This document shows, one piece after another, positions 1 through 7,169 of a DNA stretch of 64,000 nt; positions within the stretch are counted from its first letter, which is position 1, and the number at the start of each line of letters is the position of its first letter. The DNA comes from a virus. The stretch is from positions 1 to 64,000 of IMG/VR virus record IMGVR_UViG_3300021405_000012; one strand, 5' to 3'. A model generated the notes under the pieces. The model saw only the letters and a program-made list of their open reading frames with translations. It did not search any database and had not been told where the DNA came from. Position numbers and translations under genes: made by a program.

Positions 1-1
1 G

Positions 2-244
2 TGGTGCAGCCGGACCACCGAAGAAGTTGGAAGCTACGTTGCCCTGGCCAACCGTCTGGCACGAATCTCCTGGGTGGAGATCGTCCACGCCGGCAAGCCA
101 CTCGATCACGCCGCCATCGAAAAGCAGCTCATCCTGGCCGCCTGCGGGGTTTGCGAAGACAATCCAGTCAAGGCCGCCCGGCTGCTAGACATCGGCAAGA
201 CCACCATCTACCGCCGGCTGAAAAAGTACCGGGAAGTGCCGTGA
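2..244 (+). CDS. Fis-type helix-turn-helix protein, 5' end cut off
   Basis: The reading frame is open from the window edge and stops with TGA at 242-244. The last ~45 residues have the form of a Fis-family helix-turn-helix: ILAAC followed by NPVKAARLLDIGKTTIYRRLKKY, the arrangement seen at the C-terminus of sigma-54 activators and Fis. The upstream 35 residues visible here match nothing I recognise. Only the DNA-binding end is present, so its full domain set is unknown. It is probably a phage regulator. A small gene follows 30 nt downstream on the same strand. Confidence 0.75.
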   Translation, partial: WCSRTTEEVGSYVALANRLARISWVEIVHAGKPLDHAAIEKQLILAACGVCEDNPVKAARLLDIGKTTIYRRLKKYREVP

Positions 245-274
245 TTGTGCTACAAAGGCTACCGGAGGTCTCTG

Positions 275-565
275 ATGAACCCAACTTTCGTAAAGCAGTT
301 CCGCTGCACCCTGGTCGTGAAAACCCCCAAGCCCCGGACTTGCGAGCTGATCTCGACCGATCTGAACACCCTCAAAGACGACATCAACAAGCTGCTCGGC
401 GGCGGCACCAAGTTCGAGCCTGCCCACACCACCACTCCCAACATCACCGTGATTTACCATCCCACCCTGAATAGCGGCGAAACCCCGCTGGGATGGATCA
501 CCAGCTACGACGTTCCTGAGCAGATGAGCGTAGGGGCGATCGTCGAACAGACTCTGGCAGCCTGA
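275..565 (+). CDS. small conserved hypothetical protein (96 aa)
   Basis: The ATG at 275 is preceded by GGAGG at 264-268 with 6-nt spacing, which is better than the in-frame TTG at 245. The protein is short, soluble and beta-rich in appearance, with no membrane segment, signal peptide or metal motif. It follows the Fis-type gene on the same strand and may share its transcript. Function is not recognised. Confidence 0.65.
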   Translation: MNPTFVKQFRCTLVVKTPKPRTCELISTDLNTLKDDINKLLGGGTKFEPAHTTTPNITVIYHPTLNSGETPLGWITSYDVPEQMSVGAIVEQTLAA

Positions 566-782
566 GTCAACTTCCTATACTGCGCGCGCCTGCCGGCGGG
601 CCTGATACACCGGCACTTTCCACTGAAAACACAAAAAGGGCAACCGGCCCGAACGACCAGCTGCCCTACTGGAATCCCACCAGTCTGGGGAGGCCACGCT
701 CCTCCCTTCGCGTTGGGGTTTGCCAGGGTAAAGGAGTCGACGGCTAAAAGGGTTGCCTCGCCCCGGCGCGCTCGTGGTCTTG

Positions 783-1337
783 TTAGGCGGTCTTCTTCTC
801 AGGGACCGGCTTCAGTTCCGGTTTCCAGCCTTCATCTGCCGCCCTCACTGCCGCGGCTCCAATGTAGGCGCTCAAACTGAGATTCGCCGCTAGGGCCTGC
901 TTCCTCACCGCCTCTTTGATCTGCGGAGTGTCGAAACGCACAAACACCTGGCGATCGTAGATGGTGGTGACCGAGGCCGGCTTCTTCTTCGATGTGGCTT
1001 TCGCCTTCGGCTTCGATGTGGTCTTCGCTTTTGCCTTGGGCTGCGGCCGGGAGGCTTTCTTCTTTTTGGTGCCAGTGGTTTTGCTCATGGGCGCGATCAT
1101 AGCCTGATCCGGTTGCGCTACGCAACTGGAAACTGCGAGGTGACGGTCGATTGCTGCCTTGGCGAGTACGGCCATGTTGATCCTGCACCAGTCACACTCC
1201 GTACACCAGACCTTTTGCGCGTGGCACTTCGGGCAGCGGCAGTTCGCCTGGTAGGTGCGGAAGCCTTCGACCACTTCGGCGGCGAGCTGCTCAGTGGTCT
1301 GGCGGACGGGGCGGAGCGGGTTCGCGGGGCGCGTCAT
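783..1337 (-). CDS. zinc-ribbon plus Lys/Ala-rich linker plus ribbon-helix-helix-like protein
   Basis: The start ATG overlaps the stop of the methyltransferase gene upstream (ATGA), which fixes the 184-residue form. Residues ~34-51 hold a cysteine cluster (CRCPKCHAQKVWCTECDWC) that looks like a zinc ribbon. Residues ~85-125 are a very basic Lys/Pro/Ala linker, the kind that binds nucleic acid non-specifically. The last ~55 residues (VTTIYDRQVFVRF through LSLSAYIGAA) resemble an Arc/MetJ ribbon-helix-helix fold. A shorter version starting at the internal Met near 1088 is possible but lacks a ribosome site. Probably a DNA-binding accessory of the methyltransferase operon. Confidence 0.65.
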   Translation of the reverse strand: MTRPANPLRPVRQTTEQLAAEVVEGFRTYQANCRCPKCHAQKVWCTECDWCRINMAVLAKAAIDRHLAVSSCVAQPDQAMIAPMSKTTGTKKKKASRPQPKAKAKTTSKPKAKATSKKKPASVTTIYDRQVFVRFDTPQIKEAVRKQALAANLSLSAYIGAAAVRAADEGWKPELKPVPEKKTA

Positions 1338-2797
1338 GCGAAGAGCTTCTCCTGGGTGGAGGCCTCAGCCGCCGGCGCCGCTTCTGGAGTTACGAAGTTC
1401 AACGTCGCTTGGCTCAGCCGGCGTGCGGCAATCTCGATGTACTCGGCATTCAGCTCGATGCCGATCACGTGACACCCATTTTGCCGCGCCACCTGGCCCG
1501 TAGTGCCCGAGCCAAAGAACGGATCCAGCACGACGCCCGGGCGCAGCCAGCCTTTTTGCTGCGCGATGTGCAGCTTCTCCTGGGGCGCGAGCTCGCCCTG
1601 AAAGAAACACTCACAGGTGGGTTGCCAGCCGAGCGTGGTGCTGTGAACCACCGGCCCGCGGCGCACATCGTAAGTTTCACCACCGCCCTGCAGGCGTGCG
1701 GGACCATGCTTGTCATCGCGCTCTACTGCTGTGTCCGTCCTCCAGCCCTGAAAGCTGCGGGTTAGTTCGGTGATGCGCTCCCACGGCGCGCCGCAGTTCG
1801 CGCAACACTTGTCTGGGCAGCCGGCGAGGATGCAGGGTTTGATGAGCTCCTGCGGAAAGGTGGCAAAGTGGGCTTCTGGGAAGGGCTCGGTGCCAACCGT
1901 CCAGACGGAGCGTTTGTTGCGCGAGGGAGGTTGGTACTCCGAAAACCGCCCAGGACGACCCTCGTGATATTCGTCACCAACTGTGCCGACATAGCGCACG
2001 TCTCCGTTCAAAGCCGCCCGCTGCCGTCCGCCAGTGGGCTCCGCTGCCTCTTCCTTGATCGCTTCTGCGTCGTAGTAGTAGTGCTCACTCTTGCTCAGCA
2101 GAAAAATGTACTCATGCGACTTTGTCGGCCGATCCGTCACGCTCTCCGGCATGGGATTTGGTTTCGCCCAGATGATGTCGGAACGCAAGTACCAGCCATC
2201 GGCCTGCAGCGCGAGCGCCAGCCGCCACGGCATGCCCACCAGGTTTTTGGCTGGCAACTCAGTCAGATCATCGAGTCCGCGCTGGTTTGGCTGCGAAACA
2301 TACGAATCGCCCATGTTGAGCCACAGCGTTCCATCGTCTCGCAGAACGCGACGGACTTCGCGGAAGACATCGAGCATCTTGGCGATGTATTCCTCTGGGG
2401 TGGGTTCAAGGCCGATCTGGGAGTCGATTCTGCGGGCACCGCATTTGCCGCACACTTCGCGATAGGGCAGCCAAAGATCGCCGTCGGCGCGGTCAGCCTG
2501 CGACCGACTTCCACCATCGGAAGCGTTGGCTGCTTCAGCCAGGTTACGCCGAAACCTAATTTCTTTCTCTCGATGATCGCATTCGGGCTTTCCGCCTTCC
2601 CACGTTGCAGTCCCGTAATCCCGCAATCCCCAGTATGGCGGGCTGGTGACCACGCAATGCACCGATTCGCGCTCGAGCTGCGGTAGGACCGCGAGCACGT
2701 CGCCCTGGTAGATGGTCACACCATCGTGCTGGTAGGCAGGCCGCACAACATCCACACTTTTTCCAGAGGAAACTGGAACGCTGTTTGCTAGGGTCAT
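1334..2797 (-). CDS. DNA methyltransferase, beta class (N4-cytosine or N6-adenine)
   Basis: The protein has 487 residues. Motif IV TSPPYW lies at residues 51-56, ahead of the AdoMet-binding motif I LDPFFGSGTT at ~424-433. This is the beta-class order of the N6_N4_Mtase family (PF01555). The family transfers a methyl group from AdoMet to the exocyclic amine of adenine or cytosine; SPPY does not decide which base. Two CxxC pairs (CGKCGARR near 125 and CCANCGAPW near 340) suggest a zinc-bound recognition insert. No restriction endonuclease is adjacent, so it is likely an orphan enzyme that protects phage DNA. Both flanking genes overlap it by ATGA. The C-terminus ends QEKLFA. Confidence 0.93.
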   Translation of the reverse strand: MTLANSVPVSSGKSVDVVRPAYQHDGVTIYQGDVLAVLPQLERESVHCVVTSPPYWGLRDYGTATWEGGKPECDHREKEIRFRRNLAEAANASDGGSRSQADRADGDLWLPYREVCGKCGARRIDSQIGLEPTPEEYIAKMLDVFREVRRVLRDDGTLWLNMGDSYVSQPNQRGLDDLTELPAKNLVGMPWRLALALQADGWYLRSDIIWAKPNPMPESVTDRPTKSHEYIFLLSKSEHYYYDAEAIKEEAAEPTGGRQRAALNGDVRYVGTVGDEYHEGRPGRFSEYQPPSRNKRSVWTVGTEPFPEAHFATFPQELIKPCILAGCPDKCCANCGAPWERITELTRSFQGWRTDTAVERDDKHGPARLQGGGETYDVRRGPVVHSTTLGWQPTCECFFQGELAPQEKLHIAQQKGWLRPGVVLDPFFGSGTTGQVARQNGCHVIGIELNAEYIEIAARRLSQATLNFVTPEAAPAAEASTQEKLFA

Positions 2798-3189
2798 AAC
2801 GCGATCCTCGACTCCATGGTCTGCATGTAGGCGTGAAAGTCGAAATAACGGAATCCGCGGAAGCTATCGTAGTAGACGGGCTCCGAGCTGGGCGTGGGAG
2901 CGAAGGGCCCAGGACAGACGGCGACGTAGCGGTCGCGTTTAATCTGCCACTCGGATTCCCGGTTTTCGAGGGAGCGCAGTTTTGGAAGCTGGCCCACATT
3001 GCAGACGATTTCCTGCACTGTAAACCGGCCGAGAATTTCTCCTTGGTGAGTGAACCAGAGGTGCTCGATCTCCTGCTTCGGTTTGCCCTTCCCCAGCGTG
3101 AAGTAGAACAGGGCGTACTCTGAGCGGAAGATTTTCAGCACCTTGCGGCGCTCCATGAAGGCTGGCCAGGTCTTGAGGATGTCGGGCAT
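2794..3189 (-). CDS. hypothetical protein, possibly ASCH/PUA-like (131 aa)
   Basis: This 131-residue protein lies just upstream of the methyltransferase and overlaps it by ATGA, so the two are probably translationally coupled. The middle part (HLWFTHQGEILGRFTVQEIV) alternates like the beta-barrel of ASCH/PUA domains, which bind RNA or modified bases, but this resemblance is weak. The aromatic C-terminal part (YYDSFRGFRYFDFHAYM) is distinctive. No signal peptide or membrane segment is seen. Confidence 0.6.
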   Translation of the reverse strand: MPDILKTWPAFMERRKVLKIFRSEYALFYFTLGKGKPKQEIEHLWFTHQGEILGRFTVQEIVCNVGQLPKLRSLENRESEWQIKRDRYVAVCPGPFAPTPSSEPVYYDSFRGFRYFDFHAYMQTMESRIAL

Positions 3190-3190
3190 T

Positions 3191-3475
3191 TTATAACAGG
3201 CTCATCTGCTCGGGCGCAACTGGAGTCGGCCCGGCTGCCCGGCGCGACTTCCAGGCGTCATAGGCTTTCTGGCACTCTGGGCAAAGATGCTTCCCCGGCG
3301 CCACTTCTTTGGCGTGATGCGAGCACAGCGAACGGTCGCAGGTACCGCTCTTTTTCATGGGCGTCTTGCAGTCACACTCGAATTCACATGGACGTCCGCA
3401 GGCACAGAAGCGTTTGCGACTCCGCCCGCCGCAGATGATGACGTGCTGCCCGCCGATTTTCAGGTGCTCACACAC
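3191..3475 (-). CDS. Cys-rich zinc-binding protein (94 aa), ends in a clamp-motif-like tail
   Basis: It starts at GTG and overlaps the preceding gene by 8 nt. About ten cysteines occur as CACGRPCEFECDC, CDRSLCSHH and CPECQ, consistent with two zinc-binding knuckles. Small proteins of this type are common in phages. The last residues, EQMSLL, resemble a bacterial sliding-clamp-binding peptide (consensus QLxLF). Function is unknown; a DNA- or RNA-binding adaptor is plausible. Confidence 0.65.
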   Translation of the reverse strand: MCEHLKIGGQHVIICGGRSRKRFCACGRPCEFECDCKTPMKKSGTCDRSLCSHHAKEVAPGKHLCPECQKAYDAWKSRRAAGPTPVAPEQMSLL

Positions 3476-3719
3476 TGTCGCGCAACCTCTGGCGCTCGGC
3501 TTCGATCATTTCCTCGGTCTTGGCCCGGCCGACTGCCATGAGCAGTTTGTGGCCTTCCGTACACAGGCTGGCAGGGCTGTCTTCCCGCCCGAGCAGATGC
3601 TGGGTACACATGCGGCAGTCGTCGCAGTGGGCGTGGAAGACGTCGGCGGCGCGGCGGACTGGGTTGGGATCGGTCACCGTCTTGGTGTTGGCGTCCAAAC
3701 AAAACATAGGATTGCCCAA
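3468..3719 (-). CDS. small Cys/His protein (83 aa)
   Basis: This 83-residue product has HCDDCRMCTQH around residues 31-41, a compact Cys/His cluster likely to bind a metal, followed by a charged helix ending in AERQRLRDSV. Its 5' end is overlapped by the tiny membrane gene at 3674-3826 and its 3' end by the next zinc protein, as expected in a compressed phage operon. Not recognised further. Confidence 0.6.
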   Translation of the reverse strand: MGNPMFCLDANTKTVTDPNPVRRAADVFHAHCDDCRMCTQHLLGREDSPASLCTEGHKLLMAVGRAKTEEMIEAERQRLRDSV

Positions 3720-3826
3720 CTGATCGCCAAGGTTGCTCGTTGCAGATCGTGTAGATACCAGTGCGCGATGAAACTCAGTGCGATCAGCGCAACTCCCAAT
3801 CCACGCAATATCAATCTGTATGGCAT
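3674..3826 (-). CDS. very small membrane protein (50 aa)
   Basis: Reading the minus strand gives a 50-residue frame starting with ATG at 3826, preceded by AAGGGG that overlaps the stop of the gene before it. It has two hydrophobic stretches (residues 5-22, LILRGLGVALIALSFIA, and 32-44, TLAISWAILCFVW) separated by HWYLHDLQR. A two-span mini membrane protein is likely. It overlaps the next gene by 46 nt in another frame. Function is unknown. Confidence 0.5.
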   Translation of the reverse strand: MPYRLILRGLGVALIALSFIAHWYLHDLQRATLAISWAILCFVWTPTPRR

Positions 3827-3830
3827 CCCC

Positions 3831-4091
3831 TTAGCCTCTCGCCAGCCAGCGCAGCAGCCGCACCTTCCAGGGCAGCTTGCGCTTCTCGATCGAGCCCGGC
3901 ATGGCCACGATAGTCTCTTCGACCACTTGGCAGTCGGGGCGATCCTCGATGACGAATTTTGAGACGCTATCGAGCACCCGCACTCGCGCTTTGCCGTCGG
4001 GCAGGTGAATCTCGACTTGCAGTTCGCAGCGTCCGGGGATGGTCAGCGGCGGCTCGAAGGCGAAATCGTGGTGCTCGGTGTAGGTATTCAT
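3831..4091 (-). CDS. hypothetical protein (86 aa)
   Basis: The ATG at 4091 lies 11 nt after the stop of the radical SAM gene. An upstream in-frame start (4166) would overlap that gene by ~60 nt and is less likely. The product starts MNTYTEHHDFAFEPP, has a beta-rich middle and a basic C-terminus (RKLPWKVRLLRWLARG). No catalytic motif is visible. Confidence 0.6.
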   Translation of the reverse strand: MNTYTEHHDFAFEPPLTIPGRCELQVEIHLPDGKARVRVLDSVSKFVIEDRPDCQVVEETIVAMPGSIEKRKLPWKVRLLRWLARG

Positions 4092-4102
4092 GGGATCGCA
4101 GT

Positions 4103-4960
4103 CTAGCACTGGATCAGAGGTTTGGGAAGTGGGTTGTGCGCATGGATTATCGCCGGTCGCGCCCACTGCCGCTGGAACCTCTTCCAGTCCGGGGATGGTC
4201 GGTATCTCTCAGCGCTTGGGGTTTCCGGCGCCCAAAGCATTGCGTGGGGGGTGAAGCCGATCGCAACCATATCCCTCAGCCGTTTCTCGGCCGCAGCGAA
4301 GGTGTCTTTAGGGTAGCCGATCAGCACGTAACAGCGCAGCCGGTGCGATCTCGCCGTAAAGCCAGCAGCCAAAAGGCGGGCAGCTGCGCTCTGCAACGTC
4401 TCGAAAGGATCTCCGGGGTCATAGGCAAAGAAGCAATTCGGGCGGGGCTTCATGTCCGCCAGCAGCCCGACCTGGTAGTCCTGAAGAGCTAACGCTTCGA
4501 GGCCGCCAGTGAATTCGATCCGGCGGCTCTGCCGCGCCAGCATCGCAAACACGGCTCGTACATGAGGCTCAGGGCAAGCGAGCAGGTTATCGTCGAGGAT
4601 GTTCCAGCCATCCTGTATCGGAAGCAGGCGGGGAACCGGGTCACGCTTCCACACCGAACAGAACCAGCATCGTCGCGGGCAGCCGCGCGAGGTGAATGTG
4701 TAACCATCCCGGATGTAGCGGCCGGGCACAAACTCTTGGCCAGGGTCGCCGTAGGCCACTCCACCGATCTTCGTTGGTGCAACACGCTGCCAGGCCTCGG
4801 CCAGCATCTCGGCCTTACTCTTGTCCGCCGTGAATGTGACATCCACATGCACCTCGTCGGCCTCGGCAAACAAATCAGGCGGCCCGAAGAATGCCAACTC
4901 GTCGCCGGGTGTGGCTTTGTTGCGACGTGGGAAGACCCTGGCTAATTTCATATGATCCAT
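4103..4960 (-). CDS. radical SAM domain protein
   Basis: It starts at the ATG at 4960, one base after the integrase stop, giving 285 residues. Residues 94-101 are CPRRCWFC, the Cx3Cx2C motif that binds the 4Fe-4S cluster in radical SAM enzymes. It is followed by a partial TIM-barrel-like region with LDDNLLA (~122-128), a Gly-rich EFTGGLEA (149-156), and YVLIGYPKDT near 220-230. The N-terminal ~85 residues (FFGPPDLF, DEVHVDVTFT, KIGGVAYGDPG) resemble the short Rossmann-like leader of B12-type radical SAM proteins without a cobalamin histidine. Such genes recur in phages of soil bacteria, but the substrate (DNA base, tRNA or peptide) is not known to me. It sits between integrase and methyltransferase genes in one operon. 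Confidence 0.85.
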   Translation of the reverse strand: MDHMKLARVFPRRNKATPGDELAFFGPPDLFAEADEVHVDVTFTADKSKAEMLAEAWQRVAPTKIGGVAYGDPGQEFVPGRYIRDGYTFTSRGCPRRCWFCSVWKRDPVPRLLPIQDGWNILDDNLLACPEPHVRAVFAMLARQSRRIEFTGGLEALALQDYQVGLLADMKPRPNCFFAYDPGDPFETLQSAAARLLAAGFTARSHRLRCYVLIGYPKDTFAAAEKRLRDMVAIGFTPHAMLWAPETPSAERYRPSPDWKRFQRQWARPAIIHAHNPLPKPLIQC

Positions 4961-4961
4961 T

Positions 4962-6149
4962 TTACTCGCCGTCGAAAAGACTCCCTTGACGAAACACACG
5001 CAATCCCGGCCGTTGCCGAAACGCATCTCCCATGCGCTGGCCGACTTCTTCTTCGTTCGCGCGGGTGTACCAGTTCATCGTCTCGATGGAGGCCCACCCC
5101 ATGTACTCCTGAATGTCATTCAGCGCCTTGCCCGACTGCACTAGGTGGGTTGCTGTGCTGTGCTTCAAGGTATGCGTTTTAGCCTTTCGGGAGGGGATGC
5201 CTGCTTCAAGAGCGTAGCCGTGGACGAGCTGCCAAAACCGAACCCTGGTGATGGGAAACAACCGTTCTTTGGGGTCGCCGCGACGTTTGGGAGTGGCTGG
5301 GGGCGGCTGGGGGATGGTGGCCGAAGGCAAATTGCGCAATTCCGCTTCTGCGGCCTTCCGTCGGGCGGCGGGCAGCAGTTTGCGGGCACCGGGGCCTTTG
5401 GGGGGAGGACCGACCAATCCGCTCTCTTCCATCAGGTCGATCAGATGGCACGCCCGGCCGTATGCGATTCGCAGGCCTCGCTGCAACACCGACGTCGACA
5501 CTTTCCCCGCCGCGATCACCAGTTTGACGGCGTCCCCGTAGAGCGGATCCACGCCTGAGTTTTCCTCGGAATCGACGATTTGGCCAATTTGCCGATTTGG
5601 CAAGGACTTAACACTCCTCGTACAAGGTAAAGTTTTTTCACGGGTCAAAGTGCTGCATTTCCGGGCCTCGCGAGCACCGCCTTTTACCCCATAGTTTGAG
5701 CGGTTCGCGAGCCAATCTTCTATGGCCGCCTTCTCGTTGAGCAGCGGGTTTTGATGGTGCAGAAGGGGGTGTGTGGTTTCGTCGGATCCCTTGCCGCGCT
5801 GCACCCGGATTTCCCCGTCTTTGAAGTTGGCTGCGGTAAGGTTGGTGACCTCGGAGGCCCGCAGCCCGTGAACGTAGGCGACAAGGATCATCAGCCAGTC
5901 GCGGTGTCGGTGCTTTTTGGCGGTCGCGAGGAGAGCCTGTAGTTGCTCATCGCTGAGCGAGACGGGCGGCTTCCTGCGGCGTCTGGGTTTTTTGGGCACT
6001 TTGGGTTTTGGCGGGGCGAGGGAAAACGGGGCGGCACTCACGGCAGCCTCTCCGACGAGTTCCTTGATTCTGGCGAAGAGCGAATCTACTTCAACCCAGA
6101 TGGGCGACTCAGGTTTCGGAACAACGAACAGCTTGGCAGCGCGGGGCAC
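4962..6149 (-). CDS. tyrosine recombinase/integrase with an inserted FtsK-gamma-like winged-helix domain
   Basis: The protein has 395 residues and a GTG start. The catalytic residues can be traced: Arg97 (HGLRASE), Lys120 in the beta-hairpin (QRGKGSDE), His326-x-x-Lys329 (HTLKH, with Lys where Arg is usual), Trp352 (GWASIET) and nucleophile Tyr361 (NWYTR). Between the Lys hairpin and the HxxK box lies an insertion of ~180 residues whose part at ~200-258 (DPLYGDAVKLV, KVSTSVLQRGLRI, YGRACHLIDLMEESGLV) matches the FtsK gamma winged helix, the KOPS-reading and XerD-activating domain of the FtsK translocase. The first ~63 residues are basic and Pro-rich, with no recognisable core-binding domain. 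It presumably integrates and excises the phage. The C-terminus RQGSLFDGE resembles a clamp-binding peptide. The recombinase assignment is firm; the role of the insert is inference. Confidence 0.92.
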   Translation of the reverse strand: MPRAAKLFVVPKPESPIWVEVDSLFARIKELVGEAAVSAAPFSLAPPKPKVPKKPRRRRKPPVSLSDEQLQALLATAKKHRHRDWLMILVAYVHGLRASEVTNLTAANFKDGEIRVQRGKGSDETTHPLLHHQNPLLNEKAAIEDWLANRSNYGVKGGAREARKCSTLTREKTLPCTRSVKSLPNRQIGQIVDSEENSGVDPLYGDAVKLVIAAGKVSTSVLQRGLRIAYGRACHLIDLMEESGLVGPPPKGPGARKLLPAARRKAAEAELRNLPSATIPQPPPATPKRRGDPKERLFPITRVRFWQLVHGYALEAGIPSRKAKTHTLKHSTATHLVQSGKALNDIQEYMGWASIETMNWYTRANEEEVGQRMGDAFRQRPGLRVFRQGSLFDGE

Positions 6150-6214
6150 GCCGCATGGTACTGATCCGTCGCCCTGTGAGGCAAGGTGGAAATCGGCGCC
6201 CGATCTTTTTCTTG

Positions 6215-6244
6215 TTGACTCCCGCCGGGATCATGCGCTAGATT
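6215..6244 (+). promoter_or_regulatory. sigma70-like promoter, plus strand
   Basis: TTGACT at 6215-6220 and TAGATT at 6239-6244 are separated by 18 bp. The promoter points away from the integrase gene into a stretch with no convincing gene, ending in the terminator at 6338-6378. It is therefore likely to drive a short RNA. Confidence 0.55.
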
Positions 6245-6250
6245 GCAAGT

Positions 6251-6378
6251 CGATTGCGTTGTCCAAAGGGAAACAAGCCCCGGAATCCACTCTCTGAGCG
6301 TGACCACCGGGGCCATTTCCTGCGGTGAAAAAGAGAAGCCGGGCCTTCACCCCCAAGTGAGGCTCGGTTTTTTATTTC
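6251..6378 (+). ncRNA. candidate small RNA between integrase and DUF3307 genes
   Basis: A promoter at 6215-6244 and an intrinsic terminator at 6338-6378 bracket a ~125-nt transcript with no convincing coding frame. Inside, GCCCCGG (6277-6283) can pair with CCGGGGC (6307-6313), giving a 7-bp stem before the terminator hairpin. The arrangement is typical of small regulatory RNAs. The only long frame across it has no ribosome site and reads through the terminator. Confidence 0.45.
6338..6378 (+). terminator. intrinsic terminator
   Basis: GCCGGGCCTTCAC (6338-6350) pairs imperfectly with GTGAGGCTCGG (6357-6367) around a CCCCAA loop, followed at once by six T residues and TATTT. An A-rich stretch precedes the stem. 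Confidence 0.75.
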
Positions 6379-6432
6379 CAGAATTCCACAGCGGCTGGTG
6401 TGCTAGAGTCCCCGCAACTGCTGCATAGCTGC

Positions 6433-6470
6433 ATGGCCCCGGTGGGAGGGGGACGGGTCTTGCCGGGGCC
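6433..6470. repeat. strong inverted repeat at the 3' side of the DUF3307 gene
   Basis: GGCCCCGG (6435-6442) and CCGGGGCC (6463-6470) form a perfect 8-bp stem beside the stop of the converging gene. The left arm is also part of a 13-bp inverted repeat with CCACCGGGGCCAT at 6304-6316, so two alternative pairings are possible. An extended -10 element (TGCTAGAGT, 6401-6409) lies just upstream on the plus strand. The rest of the 6150-6475 gap holds no supported gene. Confidence 0.5.
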
Positions 6471-6475
6471 CTACT

Positions 6476-6964
6476 TCAGAGGAACCTCAGCGCCAAGAAG
6501 TTGATCGTCAGATGTAAAACAGTGTCCACGATAATTAGCAACCAGACCGCCATCCACGCCGGGGTTTCCGGGGGATATCCCGTCGGACATGCGGAAAGGG
6601 GTGGCATTTGCCGTCTGAAGGCATGCTCCACTTTCCCGCGATCGACATTCGTCCAGAGGCCGGGGTGGGGAAGAGGGGGCGGCGTCACCCCGAACTGATC
6701 GTGCGACTCAAAGAACCACTTCACCGGCGGGCTCATCCAGTTCTTCACGTACACGACGTACCGCGCCAGCCGGAGGCGGTCGATAACGTAGTGAGTTACA
6801 AAGATCATGGTCAGCGCGTTTCCAGACGGGTGCAACAAGAGAAACGTGGCGGAGTAGAGCGCTGCATGAATCACCGCAGGCAGGTTGGCTTTGGTTTTGT
6901 TCTGCGCCATCCAGTCAGATTGCAGGATGTAGTCGCCCCAGAGATGGCAGAGCAGTTGGAGCAT
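6476..6964 (-). CDS. DUF3307-family integral membrane protein
   Basis: The N-terminal LLCHLWGDYILQSDWMAQNKTKA is the signature of DUF3307, a small inner-membrane family found in bacteria and many phages. Hydrophobic segments occur near residues 30-48, 52-68 (with conserved THYVIDRLRL) and 138-158 (MAVWLLIIVDTVLHLTINFL). The central loop is Pro-rich. The family's role is not established. It follows the 67-residue gene upstream after one base. Confidence 0.85.
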   Translation of the reverse strand: MLQLLCHLWGDYILQSDWMAQNKTKANLPAVIHAALYSATFLLLHPSGNALTMIFVTHYVIDRLRLARYVVYVKNWMSPPVKWFFESHDQFGVTPPPLPHPGLWTNVDRGKVEHAFRRQMPPLSACPTGYPPETPAWMAVWLLIIVDTVLHLTINFLALRFL

Positions 6965-6965
6965 G

Positions 6966-7169
6966 TCAGACCTTTCCCGTCATCACATCGTTGAGGGTGA
7001 AGGTGGTCCGTCGGGGATGCCGGTCCTCGTAGAGCAGTTGTGCGAACATAGCGGCTTCGCGGGCTTCCATCGGCGTGAACTGGCCCTGCTCGATCGCCGC
7101 GCTCATCATGTCGACCAGGCTATGAAAGACGGGATCGTCGCGGTAGCGCTCGGCCAGAGTCGATCTCAC
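6966..7169 (-). CDS. small conserved phage protein (67 aa)
   Basis: The GTG start at 7169 overlaps the stop of the previous gene (GTGA). The product is helical and acidic, with LVDMMSAAIEQGQFTPMEAREAAMFAQLLYED, a pattern common to small phage proteins of unknown role. No membrane or metal motif is present. Confidence 0.65.
   Translation of the reverse strand: MRSTLAERYRDDPVFHSLVDMMSAAIEQGQFTPMEAREAAMFAQLLYEDRHPRRTTFTLNDVMTGKV

Noticed and set aside
6026-6475. dif-like attachment site next to the integrase
   Set aside because: I searched for an 11-6-11 dif pattern here and found none; only GC-rich hairpins and a promoter are present.
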